Source: JBBDSV01 sp040904785 (GTDB lineage: Bacteria; Actinomycetota; Nitriliruptoria; Nitriliruptorales; Nitriliruptoraceae). Taken from it: a DNA stretch of 31,390 nt. Positions 15,501-23,092 of the stretch are shown one piece after another. The notes below the pieces were generated by a model. The model did not search any database, was not told the DNA's origin, and was given only the letters and a program-made list of their open reading frames with translations. The DNA is taken from the NCBI GenBank assembly GCA_040904785.1, contig JBBDSV010000060.1, positions 1 to 31,390 of the forward strand, in the 5' to 3' direction. The first letter of the stretch is position 1. Every line of letters begins with the position of its first letter. Position numbers and translations under genes: made by a program.

Positions 15501-15770
15501 GTGCCCACCGTTCGTGTCCCCACTCCATTGCGTCGTCTCACCGACGGCGCGTCCGAAGTCGTCGTTGAGGGCGCCACACTCCGCGAGGTCGTCGACGCGC
15601 TCGAGGCCGCCTATCCGGGATTCGCCGACCGCATGGTCGACGACGGCCAGCTGCGACGCTTCGTCAACGTGTTCGTGCGTGACGAAGATGTCCGATTCCT
15701 GCAGGGGCTCGATACGCCCGTCGGCGAACAGGACACCGTCTCGATCGTGCCGGCGGTCGCCGGCGGCTGA
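15501..15770 (+). CDS. cysO: CysO-like ThiS/MoaD ubiquitin-fold sulfur carrier
   Basis: An 89-residue beta-grasp protein ending in VPAVAGG. The C-terminal Gly-Gly is the site that is adenylated and turned into a thiocarboxylate in this family. RFVNVFVRDEDVRFLQGLDTPV..QDTVSIVPAVAGG is strikingly like mycobacterial CysO, which donates sulfur to CysM for cysteine synthesis, and less like MoaD or ThiS. GTG 15501 has GAGGAG at 15489-15494. The gene follows the threonine-synthase-like gene by 14 bp under the same riboswitch. Neither CysM, the Mec-type JAMM protease that trims CysO, nor a MoeB/ThiF activator is in the window. Sulfur carriage is well supported by sequence. The recipient enzyme is inferred. 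Confidence 0.88.
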   Translation: MPTVRVPTPLRRLTDGASEVVVEGATLREVVDALEAAYPGFADRMVDDGQLRRFVNVFVRDEDVRFLQGLDTPVGEQDTVSIVPAVAGG

Positions 15771-15798
15771 CCCGCACGACCGAGACGGGAGCGACCGG

Positions 15799-16341
15799 AT
15801 GTCTGTTGGCGCAACCATCCCCGGCGACAGTTGTCGCGCGCGGCTCGCCGGGCTCGGCCTTGTGTTTGCCCTGATCACCGGATGCGCCGACGGCACGGTC
15901 GATCCGTCCGCACCGTCCGACGGTGCGGAGGTGCCGGCCGAAGACGACCTGGCCGAGAAGCCGACCGTCGATGCGCTGCTGCCGTCGGATCGTGGTGCGC
16001 CGCCGGCCGAACTGATCGTCGAAGACGTTGTGACCGGCGACGGCGAGGTCGCCGAGCCCGGGGACACCTTGCAGGTGCACTACGTCGGTGTTCTGTGGGA
16101 ATCCGGCAGGCAGTTCGACGCGTCGTGGGATCGTGGACGGCCATTCTTGTTCACCCTCGGTGACGGTCGGGTCATCGCGGGTTGGGAGCGGGGACTGACC
16201 GGCATGCGCGTGCACGGCAGGCGCATGTTGATCGTGCCGCCCGATCTCGCCTACGGCGAACGAGGCGTGTCCGGGTCGATCGGTCCCGACGAGACACTGG
16301 TCTTCGTGGTCGATCTGCTCGATGTCGAGTCCGGACCGTGA
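15799..16341 (+). CDS. FKBP-type peptidyl-prolyl isomerase lipoprotein
   Basis: A 180-residue exported prolyl isomerase. The signal sequence LAGLGLVFALITGC has a lipobox with Cys29, so the protein should be lipid-anchored outside the membrane. An acidic linker runs to about residue 70. The FKBP domain follows: GDTLQVHYVGVLWESGRQFDASWDRGRPFLFTLGDGRVIAGWERGL, then MLIVPPDLAYGERG and DETLVFVVDLLDV, with the expected aromatic pocket residues. GGGAG at 15787-15791 supports ATG 15799. It is 28 bp after the sulfur carrier, and its stop overlaps the next gene (GTGA). Confidence 0.9.
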   Translation: MSVGATIPGDSCRARLAGLGLVFALITGCADGTVDPSAPSDGAEVPAEDDLAEKPTVDALLPSDRGAPPAELIVEDVVTGDGEVAEPGDTLQVHYVGVLWESGRQFDASWDRGRPFLFTLGDGRVIAGWERGLTGMRVHGRRMLIVPPDLAYGERGVSGSIGPDETLVFVVDLLDVESGP

Positions 16342-17360
16342 CGATCGACCTCGCGCCGTTGCTCGCCCGCGGAGACCTCGACGAGCTCGTGCTCCTCGCC
16401 GACGATCTCGCGACGCAGCAACGGTGGAGCGAACTCCTCGGCCTGCGGGACGGTTGTCGTCGGGCAACCGAAGATTTCGGCAAACAACTGTGGGGCGTCG
16501 CGCAGTATGCGGAGTACCGGGTCGCGCTGGACGGGCCCGACGACCTTGCAGCCGGGGTCGTCGAGCCGGGGGCGGGACGGTTCGCACTGGGTCCGCTGAC
16601 CGAGGTGATCGCGCAGAATCACCCGTTCCACGCAATCGCCGACGGCCTGCACCCGTCGGTGATCGACGTCGTCGCCCAGGAACGCGTCATTCGTGGCGAA
16701 GACCTCACGGCCGACGACCGGCACGATCCGCTGCGATCGGGCCTGCCCGCGGTGTGCCAGCCATGGGAACCGGCCTACCCCCGCCCGACCTACCGACGGA
16801 CCGATCGGCTGGACGGGGATCCGCCGGCGCCACCGGCGGCACGACCCGCGTTCGTTCGTGCGACGCCCGCCACCGGCCGCGGAGAGCGGACCGATGTCGA
16901 ACGTGCCCTCGGAGCGCTCGTCGAGGCGTGGGTCCGCGAGTCTGGCGGTGTAGTCACCGTGGCGAGCACCGCAGGAGGCCCGAACGAGGTGCTCGGACTG
17001 CTCGACGTCGACGAGGCGCAGCTCACCGAACTGACCTTGTCCGAGGCGACGGTGCGGATGGCAGGAGCGGGTGCGAGTGGTGGCGCGCGCGGCCGGCGGC
17101 GCGGTGGTGCCGCGGGGCGCGCCGGTGCGTGGTGGGTCATCGCCGCGGCATGCGGCCTCGACCTGCCGTGCGAGCCGGACGAGCTGGAATACCGTGCCGA
17201 GGATCGGCGTTGGTACGAATTCGGCCGGTTGGAGGCGCCGCAGGCGGCGTGGTCGCTGTATCTGATCATCACCGATCCGGGCGGTGGATGGAGCGCGGCG
17301 ATCGAGGCGTATGACACCGCGCCGGTGGACGATGCAGCCGGCGCGCCGAGTGAGGAGTAG
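16338..17360 (+). CDS. Unrecognised 340-residue protein
   Basis: I do not recognise this family. The reading frame has normal codon use and is coupled to the FKBP gene by a GTGA overlap and to the rhodanese gene by a 3 bp gap, so it is very likely real. The N-terminal 120 or so residues look helical (LLARGDLDELVLLADDLATQQRWSELLGL), with a histidine pair in AQNHPFHAIADGLHPSV. A Pro/Arg-rich hinge follows (DPPAPPAARP). The C-terminal 150 residues hold a Gly/Arg/Ala-rich loop (about 235-255) and an aromatic-rich end: RAGAWWVIAAACGLDL, RRWYEFGRLEAPQAAWSLYLIITDPGGGWSAAIEAYD. No signal peptide or clear membrane helix. The last part could be a binding domain. No function is offered. Confidence 0.75.
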   Translation: MTIDLAPLLARGDLDELVLLADDLATQQRWSELLGLRDGCRRATEDFGKQLWGVAQYAEYRVALDGPDDLAAGVVEPGAGRFALGPLTEVIAQNHPFHAIADGLHPSVIDVVAQERVIRGEDLTADDRHDPLRSGLPAVCQPWEPAYPRPTYRRTDRLDGDPPAPPAARPAFVRATPATGRGERTDVERALGALVEAWVRESGGVVTVASTAGGPNEVLGLLDVDEAQLTELTLSEATVRMAGAGASGGARGRRRGGAAGRAGAWWVIAAACGLDLPCEPDELEYRAEDRRWYEFGRLEAPQAAWSLYLIITDPGGGWSAAIEAYDTAPVDDAAGAPSEE

Positions 17361-17363
17361 CCC

Positions 17364-17678
17364 ATGGACGTCGCAGGCGTCACGGTTGATGATGCAGCCG
17401 TTCTCCTCGATGTCCGCGAGCCGATGGAATGGCAGGCGGGACACATCGCCGGTGCGGTGAACGTTCCGCTGTCACAACTCGTCGAACGTCAGGGGAAGAT
17501 CCCGACGGACCGTCCGATCCTGTGCGTCTGCCGCAGCGGGAATCGCAGTGCGATGGTGGCCGACGCACTCGCGGACGCGGGCTACGACGCGCGGAACTTC
17601 GACGGCGGCATGCTTGCCTGGCTCGAATCCGGTGGAGACGTCGTGGCCGCAGATGGTGCTCCGGGACGCGTCATCTGA
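17364..17678 (+). CDS. Single-domain rhodanese (sulfurtransferase-like)
   Basis: A 104-residue single rhodanese domain. LLDVREPMEWQAGHIAGAVNVPLSQL is the substrate-side signature. The active-site loop is CRSGNRS with Cys56, which would carry a persulfide, and a GGMLAW motif lies near the end. It has GAGGAG at 17352-17357 and follows the unknown gene by 3 bp. Such proteins move sulfane sulfur between carriers. Nearby are a CysO-like carrier upstream and a CoA-disulfide-reductase-like flavoprotein downstream, both plausible partners. Single rhodaneses are very common, so the specific role is not certain. Confidence 0.92.
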   Translation: MDVAGVTVDDAAVLLDVREPMEWQAGHIAGAVNVPLSQLVERQGKIPTDRPILCVCRSGNRSAMVADALADAGYDARNFDGGMLAWLESGGDVVAADGAPGRVI

Positions 17679-17690
17679 ACGAAGCCCCGG

Positions 17691-17719
17691 TTGTTACCTG
17701 AAGGGGGTAGGGGTATCCT
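17691..17719 (+). promoter_or_regulatory. Candidate metal-responsive promoter of copA
   Basis: TTGTTA at 17691-17696 and TATCCT at 17714-17719 are 17 bp apart. The spacer is G-rich and contains TACC(N7)GGTA at 17695-17709 and GGGGTAT, half-sites resembling CsoR-family copper operators (TACC...GGTA, G/C tract). A repressor here would block RNA polymerase. No CsoR gene is in the window. The promoter itself is more secure than the operator. Confidence 0.5.
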
Positions 17720-17771
17720 TGCGCGAGTTGGGGCGGGACGCCGCCTTCGGACTCAGCAGGCGGAGGTCGAC

Positions 17772-20411
17772 GTGTCGAGCGGACCAACCCACGCACCATC
17801 GCCGACGGATGTTCGCGTCATCCTGCCTGTCGAGGGAATGACCTGCGCCGCGTGTTCCAACCGCGTGCAGCGCGCACTGAGCAAGCTCGACGGCGTGGCT
17901 TCGGCGAACGTCAACTTCGCAACGCATCGCGCAGCGGTCACCTACGACCCGGCGCGTGTCGGCCAACCCGATCTCGAAGCGGCGGTCGAACGCGCCGGAT
18001 ATGCCGTTCCTGAGGTACCCGACGACGACGCGATGTACCAGCGCCGCCGCCGCCGTCTGCGCAACGACCTGCTGCTCGCGGTCGCATTCACGCTTCCGCT
18101 GCTGGTCATCTCGATGGTGCCCGCGGCCATGTTCGAAGGTTGGCAGTGGTGGGCGTGGGCGCTGGCGACGCCGGTCGTTCTCGTCAGTGGCCGGGAATTC
18201 CACCGCAACGCATTCGTCAATCTGCGCCACGGCCAGGTAACGATGGACACGCTCGTGTCGCTGGGGACGCTGACCGCATACATCTGGTCGGTCGTTGCGC
18301 TCGTCGTGCTCGGCGCGGGCACGTTCCACGAAGGCATGCGCCTGCGGGTGACGGGACTACCCGAGGTGTACTTCGAGACGGCTGCGGCGATCGTCGCCGC
18401 AATCATCCTCGGTCGCGTGTTCGAACATCGCGCCAAGGGACGCTCGTCGCAGGCGATCCGTCGCCTGCTCGAGCTCGGTGCGCGCACCGCGCGGCTCGAG
18501 GACGGACGCGAAGTCCCCGTCGACGAGCTCACCGTCGGCATCCGGTTCGTCGTGCGCCCCGGGGAGCGCATCGCCACCGATGGGCGAGTCGTCGGCGGTG
18601 CGAGCGCGGTCGACACCTCGATGATTACGGGCGAGCCGGTCCCTGCCGAAGTCGCCGATGGCGACGATGTCGTCGGCGGCACGATCGTGCTCACCGGGCG
18701 TCTCGTTGTCGAAGCCACCGCCGTCGGCGAACAGACGTTGCTCGCGCAGATTGTCGATCTGGTTGCTCAGGCGCAGGGTGGCAAAGCCCCGGTCGAGGCC
18801 CTCGTCGACCGTGTCGCCGCCGTGTTCGTCCCGGTGGTGCTCGCGATCGCCGCGGCGACGTTCGTCTTCTGGACCTGGCAGGGGTTGGGGGCGTCCGATG
18901 CGATTCCGCGAGCCGTCGCGGTGCTCGTCATCGCTTGCCCGTGCGCGCTCGGGCTGGCCACCCCGACGGCGATCATGGTCGGCACTGGCCGTGGTGCGGC
19001 GCTCGGGGTGCTCGTCAAGGGTGCGCACGTCATCGAGGCAGCGCGATCGATTGACACGGTCGTGCTCGACAAAACGGGAACGATCACCGCGGGCGACATG
19101 CGGCTGCAGGCCGTGGTCGACCACGGCGCGGATCTCGCGGCGATCGCCGCAGTCGAGGACGCGTCCGAGCATCCCGTCGCGCGCGCCATCGCCACGGGGC
19201 TGCGCGAGCGCCTCGGCACCGAACCTGCCGGGGAGGTCGCCGCGTTCCAGTCACTCCCTGGTGCGGGCGTCACCGCGACGTACGACGGGATCGATGTGCT
19301 CGTCGGGCGTCCGGCGCTGTTCGCCGAGCGCGGTTGGCATGTCGACGAGGGCATCGATGCCGCGCGACTCGAGCACGAGGCTGCAGGGCACACGGCCGTG
19401 CTCGCCGGTACTGCGGGCTCGGCAACGGCCGTGCTGGTTGTGGCCGACACCATCAAGTCGACCGCGGCGGCCGCCGTCGACGCGCTGCACCGGCTCGGCC
19501 TCCGTACCGTGCTTCTCACCGGCGACAACGCGCGTGCCGCCGAGCACGTGGCACACGCGGTGGGTATCGACGACGTCATCGCTGAGGTCTATCCGCAGGA
19601 CAAGGCGCGCATCATCGGCGAACTGCAGGCCGACGGACACCGCGTCGCGATGGTGGGCGACGGCATCAACGATGCACCGGCGCTCGCAGCCGCCGACCTC
19701 GGGATTGCCATGGGGTCCGGCACCGACATCGCCATCGAAGCGGGTGACATCACGCTGGTATCCGACGACGTCCGCGCCGTCGCGGACGCGATCGCGCTGG
19801 CACGGCAGACGCTGCGTACGATCCGCAGCAACCTCGTGTGGGCGTTCGGCTACAACACCGCGGCGATACCTCTCGCCGCCGCCGGGCTGCTCAATCCGAT
19901 TATCGCCGCGTTCGCGATGGGATTCTCCAGCGTCTTCGTCGTCACCAATTCGCTGCGGTTGCGACAGTTCCGTGGGCTGCGCGCTGCGGCGCCCGGACGC
20001 CGCGAGCATCTCGAACGTTGGGCGGTCCGTGTTGCGTTCGGGCTGCTCATCGGTCTCGTCGTCACCACGGGTGTGCAGTTCCAACGCAGCCTGCTCCCGG
20101 GACGGGTCATCGAGGTCACCGCGGTGACGGAACGCCTGGCGATCGAACCTGCGGTCATCGACGTCTCGCCGGGCGAGAAGATCACGCTCGCGTTCCGCAC
20201 GGAGGAACACGGCGAGTTTCACGTCGTCAACGCCAGCGCCGGCGACCACGCGGGTGGGCACGACGAGGACGAGATCGTCGGCACGGCTGTGCCGGCGGAC
20301 ACGCCGGTGCGCTTGACGTGGACGCTCCCGGACGACCCGGAGACCATCGCACGGCTGCGCCTGCGCGAAACCACCTCCGGGGCGACGGCGACGTTTGTTG
20401 TACGCCCCTGA
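17772..20411 (+). CDS. copA: Copper-type P1B heavy-metal ATPase with C-terminal extension
   Basis: An 879-residue ion-pumping ATPase. An N-terminal HMA domain carries GMTCAAC (Cys25, Cys28). Membrane helices follow, the TGEP actuator loop (ITGEPVPAE), CPC at 389-391 in IACPCALGLATP, the phosphorylated Asp433 in DKTGT, the HP motif SEHPVARAI with His467, and GDGINDAP. CPC plus HP and one CxxC domain point to Cu(I) export (P1B-1). After the last usual helices come an extra membrane segment (VRVAFGLLIGLVVTTGVQF) and about 95 more residues with LAIEPAVIDVSPGEKITLAFRT and a His-rich HGEFHVVNASAGDHAGGH. This part looks cupredoxin-like, is probably extracytoplasmic, and is absent from standard CopA. 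GTG 17772 has GGAGG at 17762-17766. Confidence 0.93.
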   Translation: MSSGPTHAPSPTDVRVILPVEGMTCAACSNRVQRALSKLDGVASANVNFATHRAAVTYDPARVGQPDLEAAVERAGYAVPEVPDDDAMYQRRRRRLRNDLLLAVAFTLPLLVISMVPAAMFEGWQWWAWALATPVVLVSGREFHRNAFVNLRHGQVTMDTLVSLGTLTAYIWSVVALVVLGAGTFHEGMRLRVTGLPEVYFETAAAIVAAIILGRVFEHRAKGRSSQAIRRLLELGARTARLEDGREVPVDELTVGIRFVVRPGERIATDGRVVGGASAVDTSMITGEPVPAEVADGDDVVGGTIVLTGRLVVEATAVGEQTLLAQIVDLVAQAQGGKAPVEALVDRVAAVFVPVVLAIAAATFVFWTWQGLGASDAIPRAVAVLVIACPCALGLATPTAIMVGTGRGAALGVLVKGAHVIEAARSIDTVVLDKTGTITAGDMRLQAVVDHGADLAAIAAVEDASEHPVARAIATGLRERLGTEPAGEVAAFQSLPGAGVTATYDGIDVLVGRPALFAERGWHVDEGIDAARLEHEAAGHTAVLAGTAGSATAVLVVADTIKSTAAAAVDALHRLGLRTVLLTGDNARAAEHVAHAVGIDDVIAEVYPQDKARIIGELQADGHRVAMVGDGINDAPALAAADLGIAMGSGTDIAIEAGDITLVSDDVRAVADAIALARQTLRTIRSNLVWAFGYNTAAIPLAAAGLLNPIIAAFAMGFSSVFVVTNSLRLRQFRGLRAAAPGRREHLERWAVRVAFGLLIGLVVTTGVQFQRSLLPGRVIEVTAVTERLAIEPAVIDVSPGEKITLAFRTEEHGEFHVVNASAGDHAGGHDEDEIVGTAVPADTPVRLTWTLPDDPETIARLRLRETTSGATATFVVRP

Positions 20412-20420
20412 CCCCACGCG

Positions 20421-20435
20421 GGGCGCGAAGCGCCC
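20421..20435 (+). terminator. Intercistronic hairpin between copA and the flavoprotein gene
   Basis: GGGCGC at 20421-20426 and GCGCCC at 20430-20435 form a 6 bp stem with a GAA loop just after the copA stop. An alternative CCCC/GGGG pairing (20412-20415 with 20420-20423) overlaps it. It could lower read-through or stabilise the copA mRNA end. Confidence 0.35.
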
Positions 20436-20456
20436 GGCGAAGGAAGCGAGCCGACC

Positions 20457-21830
20457 ATGGTCGAACGTCTCGTCATCATCGGTGGTGATGCTGCCGGCAT
20501 GAGCGCGGCGTCCCAGGCCCGCCGGCTGCGTGGCGGCGACGACCTGTCGATCGTGGCGTTCGAACGGGGATCGACGACGTCGTACGCCGCATGCGGCATC
20601 CCCTACTGGATCTCGGGAATCGTCGACGACCGCGACGCGCTGGTTGCCCGGACACCGCAGGAATTTCGTGAACGGCAGTCGATCGATGCGCGGATCCACC
20701 ACGAGGTCGTGGCGATCGACACGCAGGCGCGCGTCGTCGAGGTGCGTGATCTCGACGGAGGCACGACGCGCCGGGAGTCCTACGACCAACTCCTGATCGC
20801 TACGGGCGCCGAACCCGTACGGCCACCGATCGACGGCATCGACACGGCCGGTGTGTTCGGCGTGCAGACACTTGATGATGGCGCGCAGGTCATCGACGCC
20901 GTCGCGAAACGCGACCCGCACGTCGCCGTCGTCATCGGCGCGGGCTACATCGGACTCGAGATGGCCGAGTCGTTGTGTCTGGCCGGACTTGAGGTCCATC
21001 TGGTCGAACAGTCGTCCCAGCCCATGCCGACCATCGAACCCGGTCTTGCCGAGCTGCTCGCGGCGGCGATGCGCCGACGCGGACTGCATCTGCATCTCGA
21101 ACGTCGGGTCGAGGGCATCAACGCGGGTACCGACGGGTGGGTCGAGGCGGTCGTCACCGGCGATGAACGCCTGCCCGCGGATCTGGTGGTGCTCGGTACG
21201 GGCACCCGCCCGAACAGCCGATTGGCGGCCGATGCGGGTATCCCCATCGGCCCAAGTGGTGGCATCGTCGTCGATCGAGCACAGCGCACGCCGGTCGACG
21301 GGGTATGGGCTGCCGGTGACTGCGCCGAGACCTTCCACCGCGTGTCGGGGCAGCCGGTGTCGATCGCGCTCGGCACGATCGCCAACCGCCAGGGACGCAT
21401 CGCGGGACGCAATCTCGGCGGTGAACCGGCGTCGTTCCCTGGTGTGCTGGGAACGGCGATCACCAAGGTCTGCGACCTCGAGGTGGCGCGCACGGGATTA
21501 GGCACCCGCGACGCCACCGCCGCCGGATTCGCTGTCGTCGCAAGCACGATCGAGTCGCGGACACGCGCCGGCTACTACCCGGGAGCGCAGCCGATCACGA
21601 TCACCGTCATCGCCCAGCGCGACAACGGCCGACTGCTCGGCGCCCAGATCGTCGGACAGGAGGGCGCGGCGAAACGCATCGACGTGTTCGCAACCGCGAT
21701 CTGGTCGTCGATGACCGTATTCGATCTCGCCGAATCCGACCTGTCGTACGCGCCGCCGTTCTCGCCCGTCTGGGATCCGGTGCTCATCGCGGCGCGAAAG
21801 GCCAGCGACGCGGTGCGCGCTGCTGCCTGA
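20457..21830 (+). CDS. CoA-disulfide reductase-like FAD/NAD(P) oxidoreductase
   Basis: A 457-residue flavoprotein of the single-cysteine disulfide reductase group. The FAD site is LVIIGGDAAGMSAASQARR. The single redox Cys46 is in TSYAACGIPYWISG. The NAD(P)H site is VVIGAGYIGLEMAESL, the second FAD motif is GVWAAGDCAE, and the C-terminal YAPPFSPVWDPV carries the Tyr region typical of CoA-disulfide reductases. Relatives reduce CoA disulfides, CoA persulfides or polysulfides, or act as NADH oxidases. Some are fused to a rhodanese, and here a separate rhodanese gene lies 2.8 kb upstream in the same direction. GAAGGAAG at 20439-20446 supports ATG 20457. Confidence 0.88.
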   Translation: MVERLVIIGGDAAGMSAASQARRLRGGDDLSIVAFERGSTTSYAACGIPYWISGIVDDRDALVARTPQEFRERQSIDARIHHEVVAIDTQARVVEVRDLDGGTTRRESYDQLLIATGAEPVRPPIDGIDTAGVFGVQTLDDGAQVIDAVAKRDPHVAVVIGAGYIGLEMAESLCLAGLEVHLVEQSSQPMPTIEPGLAELLAAAMRRRGLHLHLERRVEGINAGTDGWVEAVVTGDERLPADLVVLGTGTRPNSRLAADAGIPIGPSGGIVVDRAQRTPVDGVWAAGDCAETFHRVSGQPVSIALGTIANRQGRIAGRNLGGEPASFPGVLGTAITKVCDLEVARTGLGTRDATAAGFAVVASTIESRTRAGYYPGAQPITITVIAQRDNGRLLGAQIVGQEGAAKRIDVFATAIWSSMTVFDLAESDLSYAPPFSPVWDPVLIAARKASDAVRAAA

Positions 21831-21843
21831 GGAGCCCGTCGCG

Positions 21844-22752
21844 TCAAGCCTTGCGTCGGGACTGGATGCTGCGCGGCGACTTCGCGTTGTTTTCGATGAA
21901 TTCGACGATCTTCGTGGCGACGTCGACGCCGGTCGCCCCTTCGATGCCCTCGAGACCCGGCGACGAGTTGACCTCGAGGACCACGGGACCGTGACTCGAA
22001 CGCATCATGTCGACACCGGCGACGTTGAGCCCCAGAATCTTGGCCGCTCGCTTCGCCGTCGCACGTTCCTCCGGAGTGAGCTTGATGCGGCGCGCCGCAC
22101 CGCCGCGGTGCACGTTGGAACGGAACTCGCCGGGTGCTGCGGTGCGCTCCATTGCGGCCACGACCCGGTTGCCGACCACGAACGCGCGGATGTCGCTGCC
22201 GCCTGCCTCCTTGATGAACTCCTGCACGAGAATGTTGGCGTCCAGTTGCATGAACGCCCCGATGACCGATTCGGCGGCCTTCTTCGTCTCGGCCAGCACG
22301 ACCCCCATGCCTTGCGTTCCCTCGAGCAGTTTGATCACCAGTGGCGCACCGCCGACCGTCGCGACGAGCCCGTTGATGTCCTTCGTCGAGTGGGCGAACG
22401 ATGTCACCGGCAGGCCGACACCTTCGGCAGCGAGCAACTGGAGCGCGCGCAGCTTGTCGCGTGATCGGGAGATCGCCTGCGACGGGTTGGTGGGGTAGAC
22501 GCCCATCATCTCGAACTGCCGCACGACGGCGGTGCCGTAGAACGTCCGCGTTGCGCCGATGCGCGGGATGAGCGCATCGAACGGGTCCAATTGCGTCCCC
22601 GCGAACGAGATTGCAGGTCGATGTGAGGTGATGTCGATGACGCACCGCAGATAGTCGATGACCCGAACGTCATGTCCGCGTTCCATGGCGGCGTCGCGGA
22701 GTCGAGCAGTCGAATAGAGCTTCGAACTGCGGGACAGGATCGCGAGTTTCAT
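21844..22752 (-). CDS. rimK: RimK-type ATP-grasp ligase (ribosomal protein S6 glutamate ligase family)
   Basis: The 302-residue protein matches E. coli RimK nearly end to end: start MKLAILSR..LYSTARLRDAAMERGH, IPRIGATRTFYGTAVVRQFEMMGVYPTN, RDKLRALQLLAAEGVGLPVT, the ATP-grasp GGAPLVIKLLEGTQGMGVVLAET, EFRSNVHRGGAA, and the Mg-binding VLEVNSSPGLEGIE. RimK adds glutamates to the C-terminus of ribosomal protein S6. Relatives make other peptide-like bonds. The ATG at 22752 has AAGGAG a few bases upstream. The gene is convergent with the flavoprotein gene (13 bp between stops). Such a close match to a proteobacterial-type RimK is not what I expect in most actinobacteria. Confidence 0.9.
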   Translation of the reverse strand: MKLAILSRSSKLYSTARLRDAAMERGHDVRVIDYLRCVIDITSHRPAISFAGTQLDPFDALIPRIGATRTFYGTAVVRQFEMMGVYPTNPSQAISRSRDKLRALQLLAAEGVGLPVTSFAHSTKDINGLVATVGGAPLVIKLLEGTQGMGVVLAETKKAAESVIGAFMQLDANILVQEFIKEAGGSDIRAFVVGNRVVAAMERTAAPGEFRSNVHRGGAARRIKLTPEERATAKRAAKILGLNVAGVDMMRSSHGPVVLEVNSSPGLEGIEGATGVDVATKIVEFIENNAKSPRSIQSRRKA

Positions 22753-22920
22753 CGAGGCTCCTTCCCGTACGGTCCCGCCGCTGACGCATGTCGCCGGGTC
22801 GCGGCCGGCGGCGGATGCGGACTCGCTAGGGTCGTGTCCGGTGTGACGCTAGTGGCCGCCGTGGTTGGCTGTATTGCGCGTGTCCGCGACGAATGTCGCC
22901 GGCGCGCTGAAGGGGTGCCG

Positions 22921-23088
22921 ATGTTCTCTCCAGCGACGCTCGTGACGGCGGGCTTGTTCGGCTGCATCGCGGTGGCCGTCGCGCCACTGTGGCCGTGGAG
23001 TCGCGGGTGGAGCTGGGCGCCGTTCGCGATGATCGCGATGGGGACGCTCACCTACGTGGTCTTCTCGTGGAGTGTCGTCCCGGTGTGA
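22921..23088 (+). CDS. Small two-helix membrane protein
   Basis: A 55-residue hydrophobic protein: TLVTAGLFGCIAVAVAPLWPW, a short SRGWSW turn, then APFAMIAMGTLTYVVFSWSVVPV. It should form a membrane hairpin. AAGGGG at 22910-22915 lies five bases before ATG 22921, which decides this start over longer in-frame options. A TAGGGT at 22827-22832 could be a -10 box. Family unknown. The short length and hydrophobic composition make it less certain than its neighbours. Confidence 0.6.
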   Translation: MFSPATLVTAGLFGCIAVAVAPLWPWSRGWSWAPFAMIAMGTLTYVVFSWSVVPV

Positions 23089-23092
23089 GGCG

